Assembly: GCF_016888335.1 (NCBI RefSeq)
Contig: NZ_JAFEJG010000004.1
Location: 2,652,930 to 2,716,929, forward strand
Length of the DNA stretch: 64,000 nucleotides
Reading direction: 5' to 3'
Source of the DNA: Janibacter endophyticus
GTDB lineage: Bacteria; Actinomycetota; Actinomycetes; Actinomycetales; Dermatophilaceae
Shown here in pieces: positions 40,336 through 49,682 of this stretch (position 1 is the first letter of the stretch; every line of letters begins with the position of its first letter). Under the pieces are notes generated by a model. It saw only the letters and a program-made list of their open reading frames with translations, made no database searches and was not told where the DNA came from. Made by a program: the position numbers and the translations under genes.

Positions 40336-40724
40336 GTGACGCTGCGGTCGAAGGGGGAGCCCGTCACCTCGTCGCCGGACGGCTCGATCCAGACCTCGCC
40401 GTCGACGACCGCCACGGGCCAGGTCCGCAGGTCGACCGGGTCGCTGCCGGCGCCGTCGAGGCAGGCGCCCGTGCGCAGGTCCCACACCTGCTTGTACATC
40501 GGCGAGATGACCGTCGGGACCCCGCCCCGCGTGCCGACGAGCCCACGGGCGATGACGTGGGCGCCGCTGTAGGGGTCGAGGTTGGCGATGCCGTGGACGA
40601 GATCGTCGTGCGTGCGGACGAGCGCGACCTGCAACCCGTCGACGAGGGCGACGGCGCCACGCTCGGGGACGAGATCGGTGAGGGCGCACAGATGCACCCG
40701 GGTCTGCGGGGGAGCAGTGGTCAT
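40332..40724 (-). CDS. nirD: nitrite reductase small subunit
   Basis: A 130-residue Rieske-like NirD subunit of assimilatory NAD(P)H-nitrite reductase. HLCALTDLVPERGAVALVDG, NLDPYSGAHVIARGLVG, VISPMYKQVWDLRTGACLDG and LRTWPVAVVDGEVWI follow the family. The classic Rieske Cys-His iron ligands are not present, as is normal for NirD. The ATG has GGAGG 7 bases upstream and overlaps the nirB stop (ATGA). Confidence 0.95.
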   Translation of the reverse strand: MTTAPPQTRVHLCALTDLVPERGAVALVDGLQVALVRTHDDLVHGIANLDPYSGAHVIARGLVGTRGGVPTVISPMYKQVWDLRTGACLDGAGSDPVDLRTWPVAVVDGEVWIEPSGDEVTGSPFDRSVT

Positions 40725-43312
40725 GAGCGGACCTCCAGTGTCGTGCCGGCGATGAGGACGGACTCGTCCGAGCGCTCCTGCGGGGTGGCCGGGCGGGCCT
40801 GGCCGCGCTCGCCGACGTAGGCGAGCGAGTCGTCGACGGCGTCCGGGGCATTGACGAAGGACGCGAAGCGGGCCAGCTTGTCGGGGTCGGCGAGCGTGGC
40901 TGCCCACTCGTCGCGGTAGTTGCCGACGTGCGCGGCCATGGCCGCGTCGAGGTCGTCGGCGATGCCGAGGCTGTCGTCCATGACGACGGCGCGGATCGCC
41001 TCCAGACCCCCTTCGTGCTCCTCGACCCAGGGGGCGGTGCGCTGCAGGCGGTCGGCGGTGCGCACGTAGTACATGAGGAAGCGGTCGATGGTGCGCACGA
41101 GCGTCTCGGTGTCGAGGTCCTCGGCGAGCAGGCGTGCGTGCTTGGGGGTGAATCCGCCGTTGCCGCCGACGTAGACATTCCACCCGTGGTCGGTGGCGAT
41201 GACCCCGACGTCCTTGCCGCGGGCCTCGGCGCACTCGCGGGCGCACCCGGAGACGCCGAGCTTGATCTTGTGCGGCGAGCGGAGCCCGCGGTAGCGCAGC
41301 TCCAGGTCGATCGCGAGGCCCACGGAGTCCTGGACGCCGAAGCGGCACCAGGTCGAGCCGACGCACGACTTCACGGTGCGCAGCGACTTGCCGTAGGCGT
41401 GCCCCGACTCGAAGCCCGCGTCGACCAGCCGCCGCCAGATGCCGGGCAGCTGGTCCATCCGGGCGCCGAAGAGGTCGATCCGCTGGCCGCCGGTGATCTT
41501 GGTGTAGAGGCCGTAGTCCTTGGCGACCTCACCGATCGCGATGAGTCCTTCGGGCGTGACCTCGCCACCGGGGATGCGCGGGACGACCGAGTAGGAGCCG
41601 TCCTTCTGCAGGTTGGCCATGACGTGGTCGTTGGTGTCCTGCAGCGCCGCCTGCTCGCCGTCGAGGATGTGGCCGGTCCCGAGCGAGGCGAGGATCGAGC
41701 CGATGACCGGCTTGCAGATGTCGCACCCTCGGCCGGTCCCGTGGCGCTCGATGATCTCGCTGAAGGTCCGCAGGCCCTGGACCCGCACGATGTCGAAGAG
41801 CTGGGCCCGCGACTGCTCGAAGTGCTCGCACAGGGCACTACTCACCTCGACGCCGGAGGCGGCGAGCTCGCTCGTCACGAGCTTCTTGACCAGCGGCAGG
41901 CAGGAGCCGCAGCTCGTGCCCGCCCTGGTGCACGCCTTGACCCCGGCGAGGTCGGTGCAGCCCCCTTCGCCGACGGCACAGCGGATCTCACCTGCGGTGA
42001 CGTTGTTGCAGGAGCAGACCGCGGCCTCGTCCGGCAGGTCCCCGGCGGGTGCCGCGGCAGCCCCCTCGGGCAGGAGGTAGGCCGCGGGGTCGCCGCCGAG
42101 CTCACGGCCGACCATCGGGCGAAGGGAGGAGTAGGCGCTGGCGTCGCCGACGAGGATGCCGCCGCGCAGGGTGCGGGCGTCGTCGCTCATGACGAGCTTC
42201 TTGTAGACGCCGGCCACCGGGTCGGAGATAACGACCTCGAGCGAGCCGGGCTCCTGCGCGAAGGCATCGCCGAAGCTCGCGACGTCGACACCGAGGAGCT
42301 TGAGCTTGGTCGACAGGTCGGCCCCGGGGAAGGTCCCCGCGCCGCCGAGCAGCCGGTCGGCGACGATCTCTGCCATCGTGTAGCCGGGAGCGACCAGGCC
42401 GAGGCAGCGACCGCCGATGCAGGCGACCTCACCGATCGCGTGGATCGCGGGATCGGCTGTGGCACAAGCGTCGTCGACGACGACTCCGCCGCGCTCGCCG
42501 ATCTCCAGACCGGCCTCGCGGGCGAGCTCGTCGCGCGGGCGGACCCCCACGGCGAAGACGACGACGTCGACGTCGAGCGAGGGTCCCTCGGTGAACCTCA
42601 TCCGGGAGACGGCACCGCGCTCGCCGACGATCTTCGACGTCGCGGTCGAGGTGCGCACCGAGACACCGAGGCCCTCGATGAGCCGCCTGAGGCCCTCGCC
42701 GCCACCCTCGTCCACCTGCAGCGGCATGAGCCGGGGCGCGAACTCCACGACCGTCGTCTCGACCTCGAGCGCTCGCAGGGCCCCGGCCGCCTCGAGGCCG
42801 AGCAGGCCGCCGCCGACGACCGCGCCGCGGACCGGCCGGTCGAGCTCCTCGCGGCGGGTCTCGACGAACTCGCGCAGGTCGGCGACGTCGTCGATCGTGC
42901 GGTAGACGAAGGCCCCGCGCAGGTCCTTCCCGGGCACGGGCGGCACGGCGGCGTAGGAGCCGGTCGCGAGGACGAGGGAGTCGTAGGGCAGGACCTGGCC
43001 GGTGCTCGTCGTCACGGTCCGGGCCTCGCGGTCGATACTCTCCGCCCGGACGCCGCGGCGGAGCGTGACGAGCGGGTCGTCCCACAGCTCCTGCCCGCCG
43101 AGGGCCAGGTCTTCGGGGTGCCGTCCGGTGAAGTAGGAGGTGAGGGCGACGCGGTCGTAGGGTGCGCGCGGCTCCTCGCACAGCAGCGTGACGGCCCACC
43201 GGCCGGCGTCGTCGCGGGCACGCAGCGCGTCGACGAGTCGGCGCGCGACCATGCCGCCGCCGACGACGACGAGCTGCTGCGGCTCGGTGGTGGGGGTGGT
43301 GGTCTCTGACAT
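40721..43312 (-). CDS. nirB: NAD(P)H-nitrite reductase large subunit
   Basis: An 863-residue siroheme and FAD enzyme reducing nitrite to ammonium. It starts with an FAD domain (LVVVGGGMVARRLVDALR) and an NAD-binding segment (GAVVGGGLLGLEAAGALRAL). A BFD-type [2Fe-2S] region follows: CSCNNVTAGEIRCAV, TRAGTSCGSCLPLVKKL. The C-terminal siroheme/4Fe-4S domain has TVKSCVGSTWCRFG and GVSGCARECAEARGKD, giving the four cluster cysteines (C-x5-C and C-x3-C). The ATG lies 10 bases after the upstream oxidoreductase stop, with no strong ribosome site. It overlaps nirD. Confidence 0.96.
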   Translation of the reverse strand: MSETTTPTTEPQQLVVVGGGMVARRLVDALRARDDAGRWAVTLLCEEPRAPYDRVALTSYFTGRHPEDLALGGQELWDDPLVTLRRGVRAESIDREARTVTTSTGQVLPYDSLVLATGSYAAVPPVPGKDLRGAFVYRTIDDVADLREFVETRREELDRPVRGAVVGGGLLGLEAAGALRALEVETTVVEFAPRLMPLQVDEGGGEGLRRLIEGLGVSVRTSTATSKIVGERGAVSRMRFTEGPSLDVDVVVFAVGVRPRDELAREAGLEIGERGGVVVDDACATADPAIHAIGEVACIGGRCLGLVAPGYTMAEIVADRLLGGAGTFPGADLSTKLKLLGVDVASFGDAFAQEPGSLEVVISDPVAGVYKKLVMSDDARTLRGGILVGDASAYSSLRPMVGRELGGDPAAYLLPEGAAAAPAGDLPDEAAVCSCNNVTAGEIRCAVGEGGCTDLAGVKACTRAGTSCGSCLPLVKKLVTSELAASGVEVSSALCEHFEQSRAQLFDIVRVQGLRTFSEIIERHGTGRGCDICKPVIGSILASLGTGHILDGEQAALQDTNDHVMANLQKDGSYSVVPRIPGGEVTPEGLIAIGEVAKDYGLYTKITGGQRIDLFGARMDQLPGIWRRLVDAGFESGHAYGKSLRTVKSCVGSTWCRFGVQDSVGLAIDLELRYRGLRSPHKIKLGVSGCARECAEARGKDVGVIATDHGWNVYVGGNGGFTPKHARLLAEDLDTETLVRTIDRFLMYYVRTADRLQRTAPWVEEHEGGLEAIRAVVMDDSLGIADDLDAAMAAHVGNYRDEWAATLADPDKLARFASFVNAPDAVDDSLAYVGERGQARPATPQERSDESVLIAGTTLEVRS

Positions 43313-43322
43313 GGCGCTCAAC

Positions 43323-44861
43323 TTAGGAAGCCCTCGTTTCGGCTCGGTCTTGGTCGTGTTTCCCCGGTGTGAACCCGCCCTCACCGGGCGTGGTCGCGGT
43401 CTGTGAGGGGCCTGCGTCGGCGCCGAGCCAGTCGAGGATCCCGCACACCGCGTCGGTGCACCCACCGCAGCCGGTCGTCGCCCGGGTGCTCTCGGCCACC
43501 TGCTCCAGCGTCGTTGCGCCGGAGGCGAACTCGGTGCGGATGTCCCCCTTCGTCACGCCGTTGCAGCGGCAGATCGTCGCCCGGTCCGGGATGAGCGAGG
43601 GGGAGTCCCGTCGCATCGTCGTGGCGGCCGGCGCGATGGCCGGCAGCAGCAGGTGCGCCGGGTCGGCCGGCAGGGGAGTACGGCGGGTGTAGCTCGTGAT
43701 GAGGTCGGTGCCGACGCGGCCTGCCCCGACGGCGGTGGCGCCGACGAGGAGGCCGTCGCGCACGACGATCTCGAGGTGCCGTCCGGCAGCCGGGTCGCTC
43801 AGCCGGACCACACGGTGGGCGGGGTCGTCGACGCGCCCGCTGCCGCACACGCCCATCGTCACGATGTCGACACCGTGGGTCTTGGGCTTGACGACGTCGC
43901 CGACGCCGGTGGTCACGGCCTCGGGGTCGCGACCGGTGAGCCGGTCGGCGAGACGGCGGGCCTGCTCCCACCCCTGGGCGACGAGACCACTGGCGCCGCC
44001 GGGAGGTTGGGCGCAGTCGCCGATGGCGTGCACGTGCGGGTCGCTCGTCGTCAGGTCGGCGTCGACGAGGACGCCGCGGTCGACGTCGATCCCGGCCGCC
44101 TCGGCCAGCTGGGTGCTCGGCACGGTGCCGGTCGACAGCACGAGCAGGTCGGCGGCGAGCACCTCGCCGTTGGTCAGGTGCACCCGCCGCAGCCGGCCCT
44201 CCTCGACGACGACCTCCTGCGCCCCGACGCCGACGCGCTGGTCGACACCCGTGCGGCGCAGCGTCGACTCGACGACCCGGCTGGCCCCCTCGTCGAGCTG
44301 GCGCTCCATGAGTGCGGGAAAGGGGTGGACGACAGTGACGGCGAGGTCGCGCCGGGCGAGCCCGCTCGCCGCCTCGAGTCCGAGGACGCCGCCGCCGAGG
44401 ACGATCGCGCGGCGCGCGTTGAGCGTGGCCGCGATGATCTCGCGGGCGTCGTCGATGGAACGCAGCACGTGCACCCCGCTCGGCAGGTCACCCCGGCCGG
44501 GACCGTCACCGAGACCCGGGAGCGCCGGGACCCGGGCGGCCGCCCCGGTGGCGATGACGAGCTCGTCGTAGGGGATGCGCGAGTCGTCGGCGAGGACGAC
44601 GTCGCGGCGCCCACGGTCGATCGCCCGCACCGCGACGCCGCGCTGCACCGTGACGCGCGGGTGGTCGGGCGCGGGGAGGGCGATCGCCGAGAGCCCGCGC
44701 GTGCCCGCGACGACGTCGCTGAGCAGCACCCGGTTGTAGGGCTCGCAGGCCTCGTCGCCGAGCACCGTGACGAGGTGTTCGCCGGCGTGGTCGGCGGCCG
44801 TGAGGTCCTCGACGAATCGGGACCCGACCATCCCGTAGCCGATGACGACGATGTGGCTCAT
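43323..44861 (-). CDS. FAD-dependent oxidoreductase, nitrate reductase electron-transfer subunit (NasB/NasC-like)
   Basis: A 512-residue flavoprotein that probably passes electrons from NAD(P)H to the catalytic nitrate reductase encoded upstream. It has IVVIGYGMVGSRFVEDL (FAD), AIVLGGGVLGLEAASGLARR (NAD(P)H) and HAIGDCAQPPG. A C-terminal BFD-like [2Fe-2S] segment (ATICRCNGVTKGDIRTEF, TRATTGCGGCTDAVCGIL) makes it similar to the N-terminal half of NirB. The ATG has GGAGG 9 bases upstream and overlaps the nasA stop (ATGA). Confidence 0.9.
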   Translation of the reverse strand: MSHIVVIGYGMVGSRFVEDLTAADHAGEHLVTVLGDEACEPYNRVLLSDVVAGTRGLSAIALPAPDHPRVTVQRGVAVRAIDRGRRDVVLADDSRIPYDELVIATGAAARVPALPGLGDGPGRGDLPSGVHVLRSIDDAREIIAATLNARRAIVLGGGVLGLEAASGLARRDLAVTVVHPFPALMERQLDEGASRVVESTLRRTGVDQRVGVGAQEVVVEEGRLRRVHLTNGEVLAADLLVLSTGTVPSTQLAEAAGIDVDRGVLVDADLTTSDPHVHAIGDCAQPPGGASGLVAQGWEQARRLADRLTGRDPEAVTTGVGDVVKPKTHGVDIVTMGVCGSGRVDDPAHRVVRLSDPAAGRHLEIVVRDGLLVGATAVGAGRVGTDLITSYTRRTPLPADPAHLLLPAIAPAATTMRRDSPSLIPDRATICRCNGVTKGDIRTEFASGATTLEQVAESTRATTGCGGCTDAVCGILDWLGADAGPSQTATTPGEGGFTPGKHDQDRAETRAS

Positions 44862-47047
44862 GCGCTGACCTCCAGCGGCTCGGGGACGAGATCGGTGGTG
44901 CTGGCGGCGACGTCGACGGCGCACACCTTGAACTCCGGCATCGACGAGATCGGGTCGACCGCGTCGTTGGTCGCCCGGTTGACGCTCCCGGCACCGGCGA
45001 AGTGGAAGGGCATGAAGACCGTGTCCGGCCGGACCCGGTCGGTGATCCGCGCGGGCGCGCTGACCGTGGCCCGCGCGGTGCGCAGGTCGAGCTGGTCGCC
45101 CTCCTCGATGCCGAGGCGGTGGGCGAGGAGTGGGTGCACCTCGACGAAGGGGGTCGGTTGCGCCGCGAGGAGCGCTGCCACCCGGCGGGTCTGTGCCCCC
45201 GACTGGTAGTGCTCGAGGACGCGCCCGGTGATGAGGAAGAGCGGGGCATCGCGCCGCAGGTCCTCGGCCGGGCCGACGTGGTCGACGGGCACGAGCCGGG
45301 CACGGCCGTCGGGCGTGGGGAAGTCGTCGAGGAAGGCGCGCGGTGTGCCCGGGTGAGGTGCCTCCCCTTCGCCGCTGGCGGGGCAGGGCCAGTGCAGGTC
45401 GCTCTCGCGGTCGAGGCGGGCGTGGCTCAGCCCGGAGTAGTCGGCGCGGCCGCCGACGCTCGCCCTGGCCAGCTCGTCGAAGACCTCCGACGGGACCGTC
45501 GACCACGTGCCCGGGGCATCGAGGCGAGCGGCGAGCTGCGACCACACCCACAGCTCCGAGACGACTCCCTCGGGCGGGTCGATCGCCTTGCGGCGGCGAA
45601 TGATTCGGCCCTCGAGGTTGGTCATCGTGCCCTCCTCCTCGGCCCACTGCGTGACGGGCAGGACGACGTCGGCGAGGGCGACGGTCTCGGAGGGGACGAC
45701 GTCGCAGACGACGAGCAGGTCGAGGGCACGCAGCCGCTCGGCGACCGCGTCGGCACGCGGCGCGCTGACGACGGGGTTGGCCCCGTGGACGAGAAGTGCC
45801 CGGGGTCCGCCGGGGGTGCCGAGGGAGCGCAGCAGCTCGACGGCCGGCAGGCCCGGGCCGGGCAGGTCGTCGGCGTCGACGCCCCAGACCGCGGCGACGT
45901 GTTCGCGGGCGGCCGGGTCGGCGATCATCCGGTAGCCGGGCAGCTGGTCCGCCTTCTGCCCGTGCTCGCGCCCACCCTGGCCGTTGCCCTGACCCGTGAG
46001 GGCGCCGTAGCCGCTCCCTTCGCGTCCGACGAGGCCGAGCGCGAGGGCGAGGTTGATCGCGGCGGTGACCGTCGCGGTGCCCTGGGTGGACTGCTCGACG
46101 CCGCGCCCGGTGAGGACGTGGACGCCCGCGCCTCCCCGTGCGGGGCTGGCCGCCGCGAGCAGCCGAGCGGTCGCCCGCAGGTCGTCAGCGGGCACCCCGC
46201 AGACCTGCTCGGCCCGCTCGGGCCACCACGCGGCGACGGAGCGGGCGACGTTGTCGAGCCCGCTCGTCCGCTCGGCGAGGTAGGCCTCGTCGGCGAGCGA
46301 CTCGGCGAGGACGACGTGCAGCAGCGCCTGGAGCACGACGAGGTCGGTCCCGGGGACGGGCTGCAGGTGGACGCCCTGCCCGTCGTCGGTGAGGTCGGCC
46401 GTGGCCGAGCGGCGCGGGTCGACGACGACGAGCCCACCGGCCGCGCGAGCTCCCGCGAGGTGCCCGACGAAGGGAGGCATCGTCTCGGCGACATTGCTGC
46501 CGAGGAGCAGGATCGCGCCGGAGGTGTCCAGGTCGGTGATGGGGAAGGGCATGCCCCGGTCCATACCCAGCGAACGGTTGGCGGCGGCCGCGGCAGAGGC
46601 CATGCAGAAGCGGCCGTTGTAGTCGATGTGCTTGGTGCGCAACGCGACCCGGGCGAACTTGCCGAGCTGGTAGGCCTTCTCGTTCGTCAGCCCGCCACCG
46701 CCGAAGACGGCCACCGCGTCCGGCCCGTGCTCGGCAGCGATCGACCGCAGCCGGTCGGCGAGGAGGTCGAGCACCTCGTCCCAGCCCATCGGGTGCAGCT
46801 CGCCTTCGGAGCCGCGCACCAGGGGAGTGGTGAGCCGGTCGGGTGCGCGCAGCACCTCGGCCGACGTCCACCCCTTGCGGCACATGCCGCCCCGGTTGGT
46901 CGGGAAGTCGCGGCCCTCCACCTCAATTCGCTGGTCGAGGTGGGAGGCCGTCCGCGGCCGACCCTCGAGACCTGCCGTCCCGAGACCCACCGGCTCCATC
47001 GTCATCGCGCACTGCAGCGCGCAGTAGGGGCAGTGGCTGTCGACCAT
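44858..47047 (-). CDS. nasA: assimilatory nitrate reductase catalytic subunit, molybdopterin type
   Basis: A 729-residue cytoplasmic Mo-bis-MGD enzyme reducing nitrate to nitrite. The N-terminal cluster site is HCPYCALQCAM and, further on, NRGGMCRKGWTSAEVLRA. The molybdopterin core includes FGGGGLTNEKAYQLGKFARV, GRFCMASAAAAANRSLGMDR and ILLLGSNVAETMPPF. The C-terminal dinucleotide-binding domain has TGRVLEHYQSGAQTRRV and VFMPFHFAGAGSVNRATND. No twin-arginine signal is present, as expected for the assimilatory form. Its ATG overlaps the narK stop (ATGA). Confidence 0.95.
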   Translation of the reverse strand: MVDSHCPYCALQCAMTMEPVGLGTAGLEGRPRTASHLDQRIEVEGRDFPTNRGGMCRKGWTSAEVLRAPDRLTTPLVRGSEGELHPMGWDEVLDLLADRLRSIAAEHGPDAVAVFGGGGLTNEKAYQLGKFARVALRTKHIDYNGRFCMASAAAAANRSLGMDRGMPFPITDLDTSGAILLLGSNVAETMPPFVGHLAGARAAGGLVVVDPRRSATADLTDDGQGVHLQPVPGTDLVVLQALLHVVLAESLADEAYLAERTSGLDNVARSVAAWWPERAEQVCGVPADDLRATARLLAAASPARGGAGVHVLTGRGVEQSTQGTATVTAAINLALALGLVGREGSGYGALTGQGNGQGGREHGQKADQLPGYRMIADPAAREHVAAVWGVDADDLPGPGLPAVELLRSLGTPGGPRALLVHGANPVVSAPRADAVAERLRALDLLVVCDVVPSETVALADVVLPVTQWAEEEGTMTNLEGRIIRRRKAIDPPEGVVSELWVWSQLAARLDAPGTWSTVPSEVFDELARASVGGRADYSGLSHARLDRESDLHWPCPASGEGEAPHPGTPRAFLDDFPTPDGRARLVPVDHVGPAEDLRRDAPLFLITGRVLEHYQSGAQTRRVAALLAAQPTPFVEVHPLLAHRLGIEEGDQLDLRTARATVSAPARITDRVRPDTVFMPFHFAGAGSVNRATNDAVDPISSMPEFKVCAVDVAASTTDLVPEPLEVSA

Positions 47048-48402
47048 CAGATGCCCTCGCCGGCCAGGCGCGCGCCGCGGCGGACGTAGACCGCCCACGT
47101 GAGCGTCGCCATGAGGACGTAGGCCGCGATGAAGACCCCGATCGCCGGCACGAGCGAGCCGAAGCCCGTCGTCGACATGGCGAAGCCACGCGGCACGAGG
47201 AAGCCGCCGACGGCACCGACCGCACCGGCGATCCCGATGCAGCCGGCGGCACTGCGGCGGGCGATCGCGAGCTCGGCCCCGTCACGCACCCCGGCCCGGA
47301 AGACGGCCGGAATCATCCGATAGGTCGCGCCGTTGCCGATGCCGGCCCCGGTGAAGAGCACGAGGAACGCGAGCAGGAAGAGGACGAAGGAGTGCGCGGA
47401 GAGGGCGAGGATCGCCAGCCCCGCGGCGAGCCCCATGACGACGAAGGCCGCGATGGTCACCCGCGCGCCGCCGAGCCGGTCGGCGATGGTCCCGCCGAGC
47501 GGCCGGCTCGCGGCACCGAGAACCGCGCCGACGAAGGCGATCGACGTCGTCACCTCGGGGAACTGGCTCGTGAGCAGCGTCGGGAAGGCCGCCGAGTAGC
47601 CGATGAAGGAGCCGAAGGTGCCGATGTAGAGGAAGGAGATGATCCAGGTGTGGGGGTGGGTCGCGGCCTTCGCCCAGCTGCGGTGGTCGGACCGCGCGGT
47701 GCTGAGGTTGTCCATGCCGCGCCAGGCGCCGAGCGCGGCGAGCAGCACGAGCGGCACGAAGAGCAGGCCGGCCCGCTCGAGGTGGATCCCGGCGCCGATC
47801 GCGATCACGGCGGGGACGACGAGCTGCACGATGCCGGTGCCGAGGTTGCCGCCAGCGGCGTTGAGCCCCAGGGCCTTCCCCTTCTCCGCCTCGGGGAAGA
47901 AGAAGGAGATGTTGGTCATCGACGAGGCGAAGTTTCCCCCGCCGAAGCCGGCGAGTGCGGCGATGCCGAGGAGCAGCGCGAAGGGGGTCTCCGGCCGGCC
48001 CACGACCCAGGCCAGGGAGAGAGTGGGCAGCAGGAGCAGCAGCGCGGAGATGATCGTCCAGTTGCGCCCGCCGACGAGCGGGACCATGAAGGTGTAGGGG
48101 ACGCGCAGGAAGGCGCCGACGAGGCTCGGCACCGCGATGAGCCAGAACTGCTGGTCGAGGGTGAGGGCGAAGCCGACGCCGTTCAGCTGCGGGACGACGA
48201 CGCTCCACAGCGCCCACACGCAGAAGCCGAGGAACTCGGCGAGCACCGACCACCCGAGGTTGCGGCGGGCGACGGCCTGACCCCCGGCGGCCCAGAACCC
48301 CGCGTCCTCCGGCTCCCAGTGGTCGATCCAGCGCCCGGCTCGGCGGACGGGACCAGCGGCGGGTGTTGCGGCAGCGGTGCTCGTGGGCAGCGTCGTGGTC
48401 AT
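47047..48402 (-). CDS. narK: nitrate/nitrite transporter, MFS family
   Basis: A 451-residue, 12-helix major facilitator of the NarK/NasA-type transporter group, importing nitrate for the reductases downstream. After a soluble N-terminus, WIDHWEPEDAGFWAAGG and RRNLGWSVLAEFLGFCVWAL give the first helix. RVPYTFMVPLVGGRNWTIIS and GFGGGNFASSMTNISFFFPE carry nitrate-signature-like glycine-rich segments with the conserved arginine, and GTFGSFIGYSAAFPTLL the second. The ATG is the first gene start of the operon and is 23 bases from a candidate GlnR site. Confidence 0.95.
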   Translation of the reverse strand: MTTTLPTSTAAATPAAGPVRRAGRWIDHWEPEDAGFWAAGGQAVARRNLGWSVLAEFLGFCVWALWSVVVPQLNGVGFALTLDQQFWLIAVPSLVGAFLRVPYTFMVPLVGGRNWTIISALLLLLPTLSLAWVVGRPETPFALLLGIAALAGFGGGNFASSMTNISFFFPEAEKGKALGLNAAGGNLGTGIVQLVVPAVIAIGAGIHLERAGLLFVPLVLLAALGAWRGMDNLSTARSDHRSWAKAATHPHTWIISFLYIGTFGSFIGYSAAFPTLLTSQFPEVTTSIAFVGAVLGAASRPLGGTIADRLGGARVTIAAFVVMGLAAGLAILALSAHSFVLFLLAFLVLFTGAGIGNGATYRMIPAVFRAGVRDGAELAIARRSAAGCIGIAGAVGAVGGFLVPRGFAMSTTGFGSLVPAIGVFIAAYVLMATLTWAVYVRRGARLAGEGI

Positions 48403-48424
48403 GCCGAGAGGCTCGCAAGGCCGT

Positions 48425-48462
48425 GTTTCGCGCCCGGTCTGCGGACGTAAAGGCCGCGTTAC
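48425..48462 (-). promoter_or_regulatory. candidate GlnR operator upstream of narK
   Basis: Read towards narK, four pentamers follow at exact 11-base steps: GTAAC, TTTAC, AGACC, GAAAC. The known GlnR pattern in actinobacteria is GTnAC-n6-GaAAC-n6-GTnAC-n6-GAAAC. The first and last match fully, the second in its last two bases, the third poorly. The site ends 22 bases before the start codon, so the promoter would overlap it or the mRNA would have almost no leader. Confidence 0.45.
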
Positions 48463-48511
48463 CCTGCCCGCACACCCGGGGGCGCTGCGCTGTGAGGGCG
48501 GGTCGAGACCG

Positions 48512-49123
48512 CTACGGGGTCTCGGTGAGGAAGACCGTCTCCACCGCGGGCTGACCCTGGCTCAGCTGGTGGGCCGAGCGGGGCAGCTCGGCGACCGAGG
48601 CCTCGTGCCGGGCACGCGCGCCCTCGAGGCTGGCGTGCTCGCGCCCGAGCGGGTTGCGCCGACGCAGCGCGTACTTGCGGCCGCCGACCGACTGCTTGTC
48701 CTTGCTCTTCTTGGCGACGCCGATCATCCGCCCTTCGTCGTCCTCGCGGGCGACGAGCTTGTAGACCATCGACGCCGTCGGGTGGCCCGACCCGGTGACC
48801 ACCCGGGTGCCGACGCCATAGGTGTCGACGGGGGCGACCGCGAGGGCCGCGATGGCGTACTCGTCGAGGTCGGAGGTGACGACGATCTTGGTCTCGGTCG
48901 CGCCCAGCGCGTCGAGCTGCTCGCGGACCTCGCTCGCCTGGACCACGAGGTCACCCGAGTCGAGACGCACGCCACCGAGGGAGGTGCCGGCGACCTCGAC
49001 GGCCGTCCTCACCCCTTCGGTCACGTCGTAGGTGTCCACGAGCAGGGTGGTGCCGACTCCCAGGGACGCCACCTGCGCCTCGAAGGCCTCGCGCTCGCTC
49101 TCGTGCAGCAGGGTGAAGGCGTG
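48512..49123 (-). pseudogene. nicotinate phosphoribosyltransferase remnant (N-terminus lost, internal deletion)
   Basis: About 200 codons of the C-terminal half of PncB remain: HAFTLLHESEREAFEAQVAS, VDTYDVTEGVRTAVEV, GGVRLDSGDLVVQASEVREQ, TYGVGTRVVTGSGHPTASM and KQSVGGRKYALRRR. Sequence then jumps to GREHASLEGARARHEASVAE, so roughly 40 residues usually found between are missing in frame. The 5' end is cut at a join with the ligD fragment (shared GTG at 49121-49123). No start is available. An intact copy must be elsewhere if the enzyme is needed. Confidence 0.82.
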
Positions 49124-49679
49124 CGGATCTCCTCGCCCGAGCGGGTCTACTTCCCCGAGGCCGGGGTGACCAAGCTCGACCTCGCGCAGTACTACCTCGC
49201 CGTCGGCGACGGCATCCTCCGCGCGCTGCGCGAGCGGCCGACCATGCTGCACCGGTACCCCAAGGGGATCGACGGGCCGAAGGTCCACCAGAAGCGGCTC
49301 CCGAAGGGCGCTGGCCTTCGCCCGCGAGGTCGAGCGGCGGGCGCCGGACGACGTGACGACGACCTGGTGGCGCAAGGACCGCGACCCCACCGCCGTCTTC
49401 GTCGACTACAACCAGAACGCGCGCGACCACACGATCGCCGCCGCCTACTCCGTCCGCGGCAACGCCCGGGCCACGGTCTCGACCCCGATCACGTGGGACG
49501 AGGTCGCCGACGTCGAGCCGCAGGACCTCACCGTGCTCACGGTCCCGGACCGCTTCGCCACGCTCGGCGACCTCCACGCGAGCATCGACGACGAGCACGT
49601 CGATCTCGCACCGCTGCTCGGGTAGGCCGAGCGCGACGAGGCCTACGGGGCGCAGGTCCCGCCGGCCTCCGACGACTGA
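49120..49679 (+). pseudogene. second, deleted copy of the LigD polymerase gene
   Basis: The sequence parallels ligD at 37649-38623 from codon ~21 (VRISSPERVYFPEAGVTKLD) to near its end. It lacks 356 bases relative to that copy: the join (RLPKGA / LAFAREVERRAP) falls at a GGCGC present at both deletion ends. The deletion shifts the frame and removes the Asp-Leu-Asp metal site. A TAG at 49623-49625 replaces the TGG codon of the intact copy. Scattered silent differences show that the copies separated some time ago. Confidence 0.9.
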
Positions 49680-49682
49680 CCC

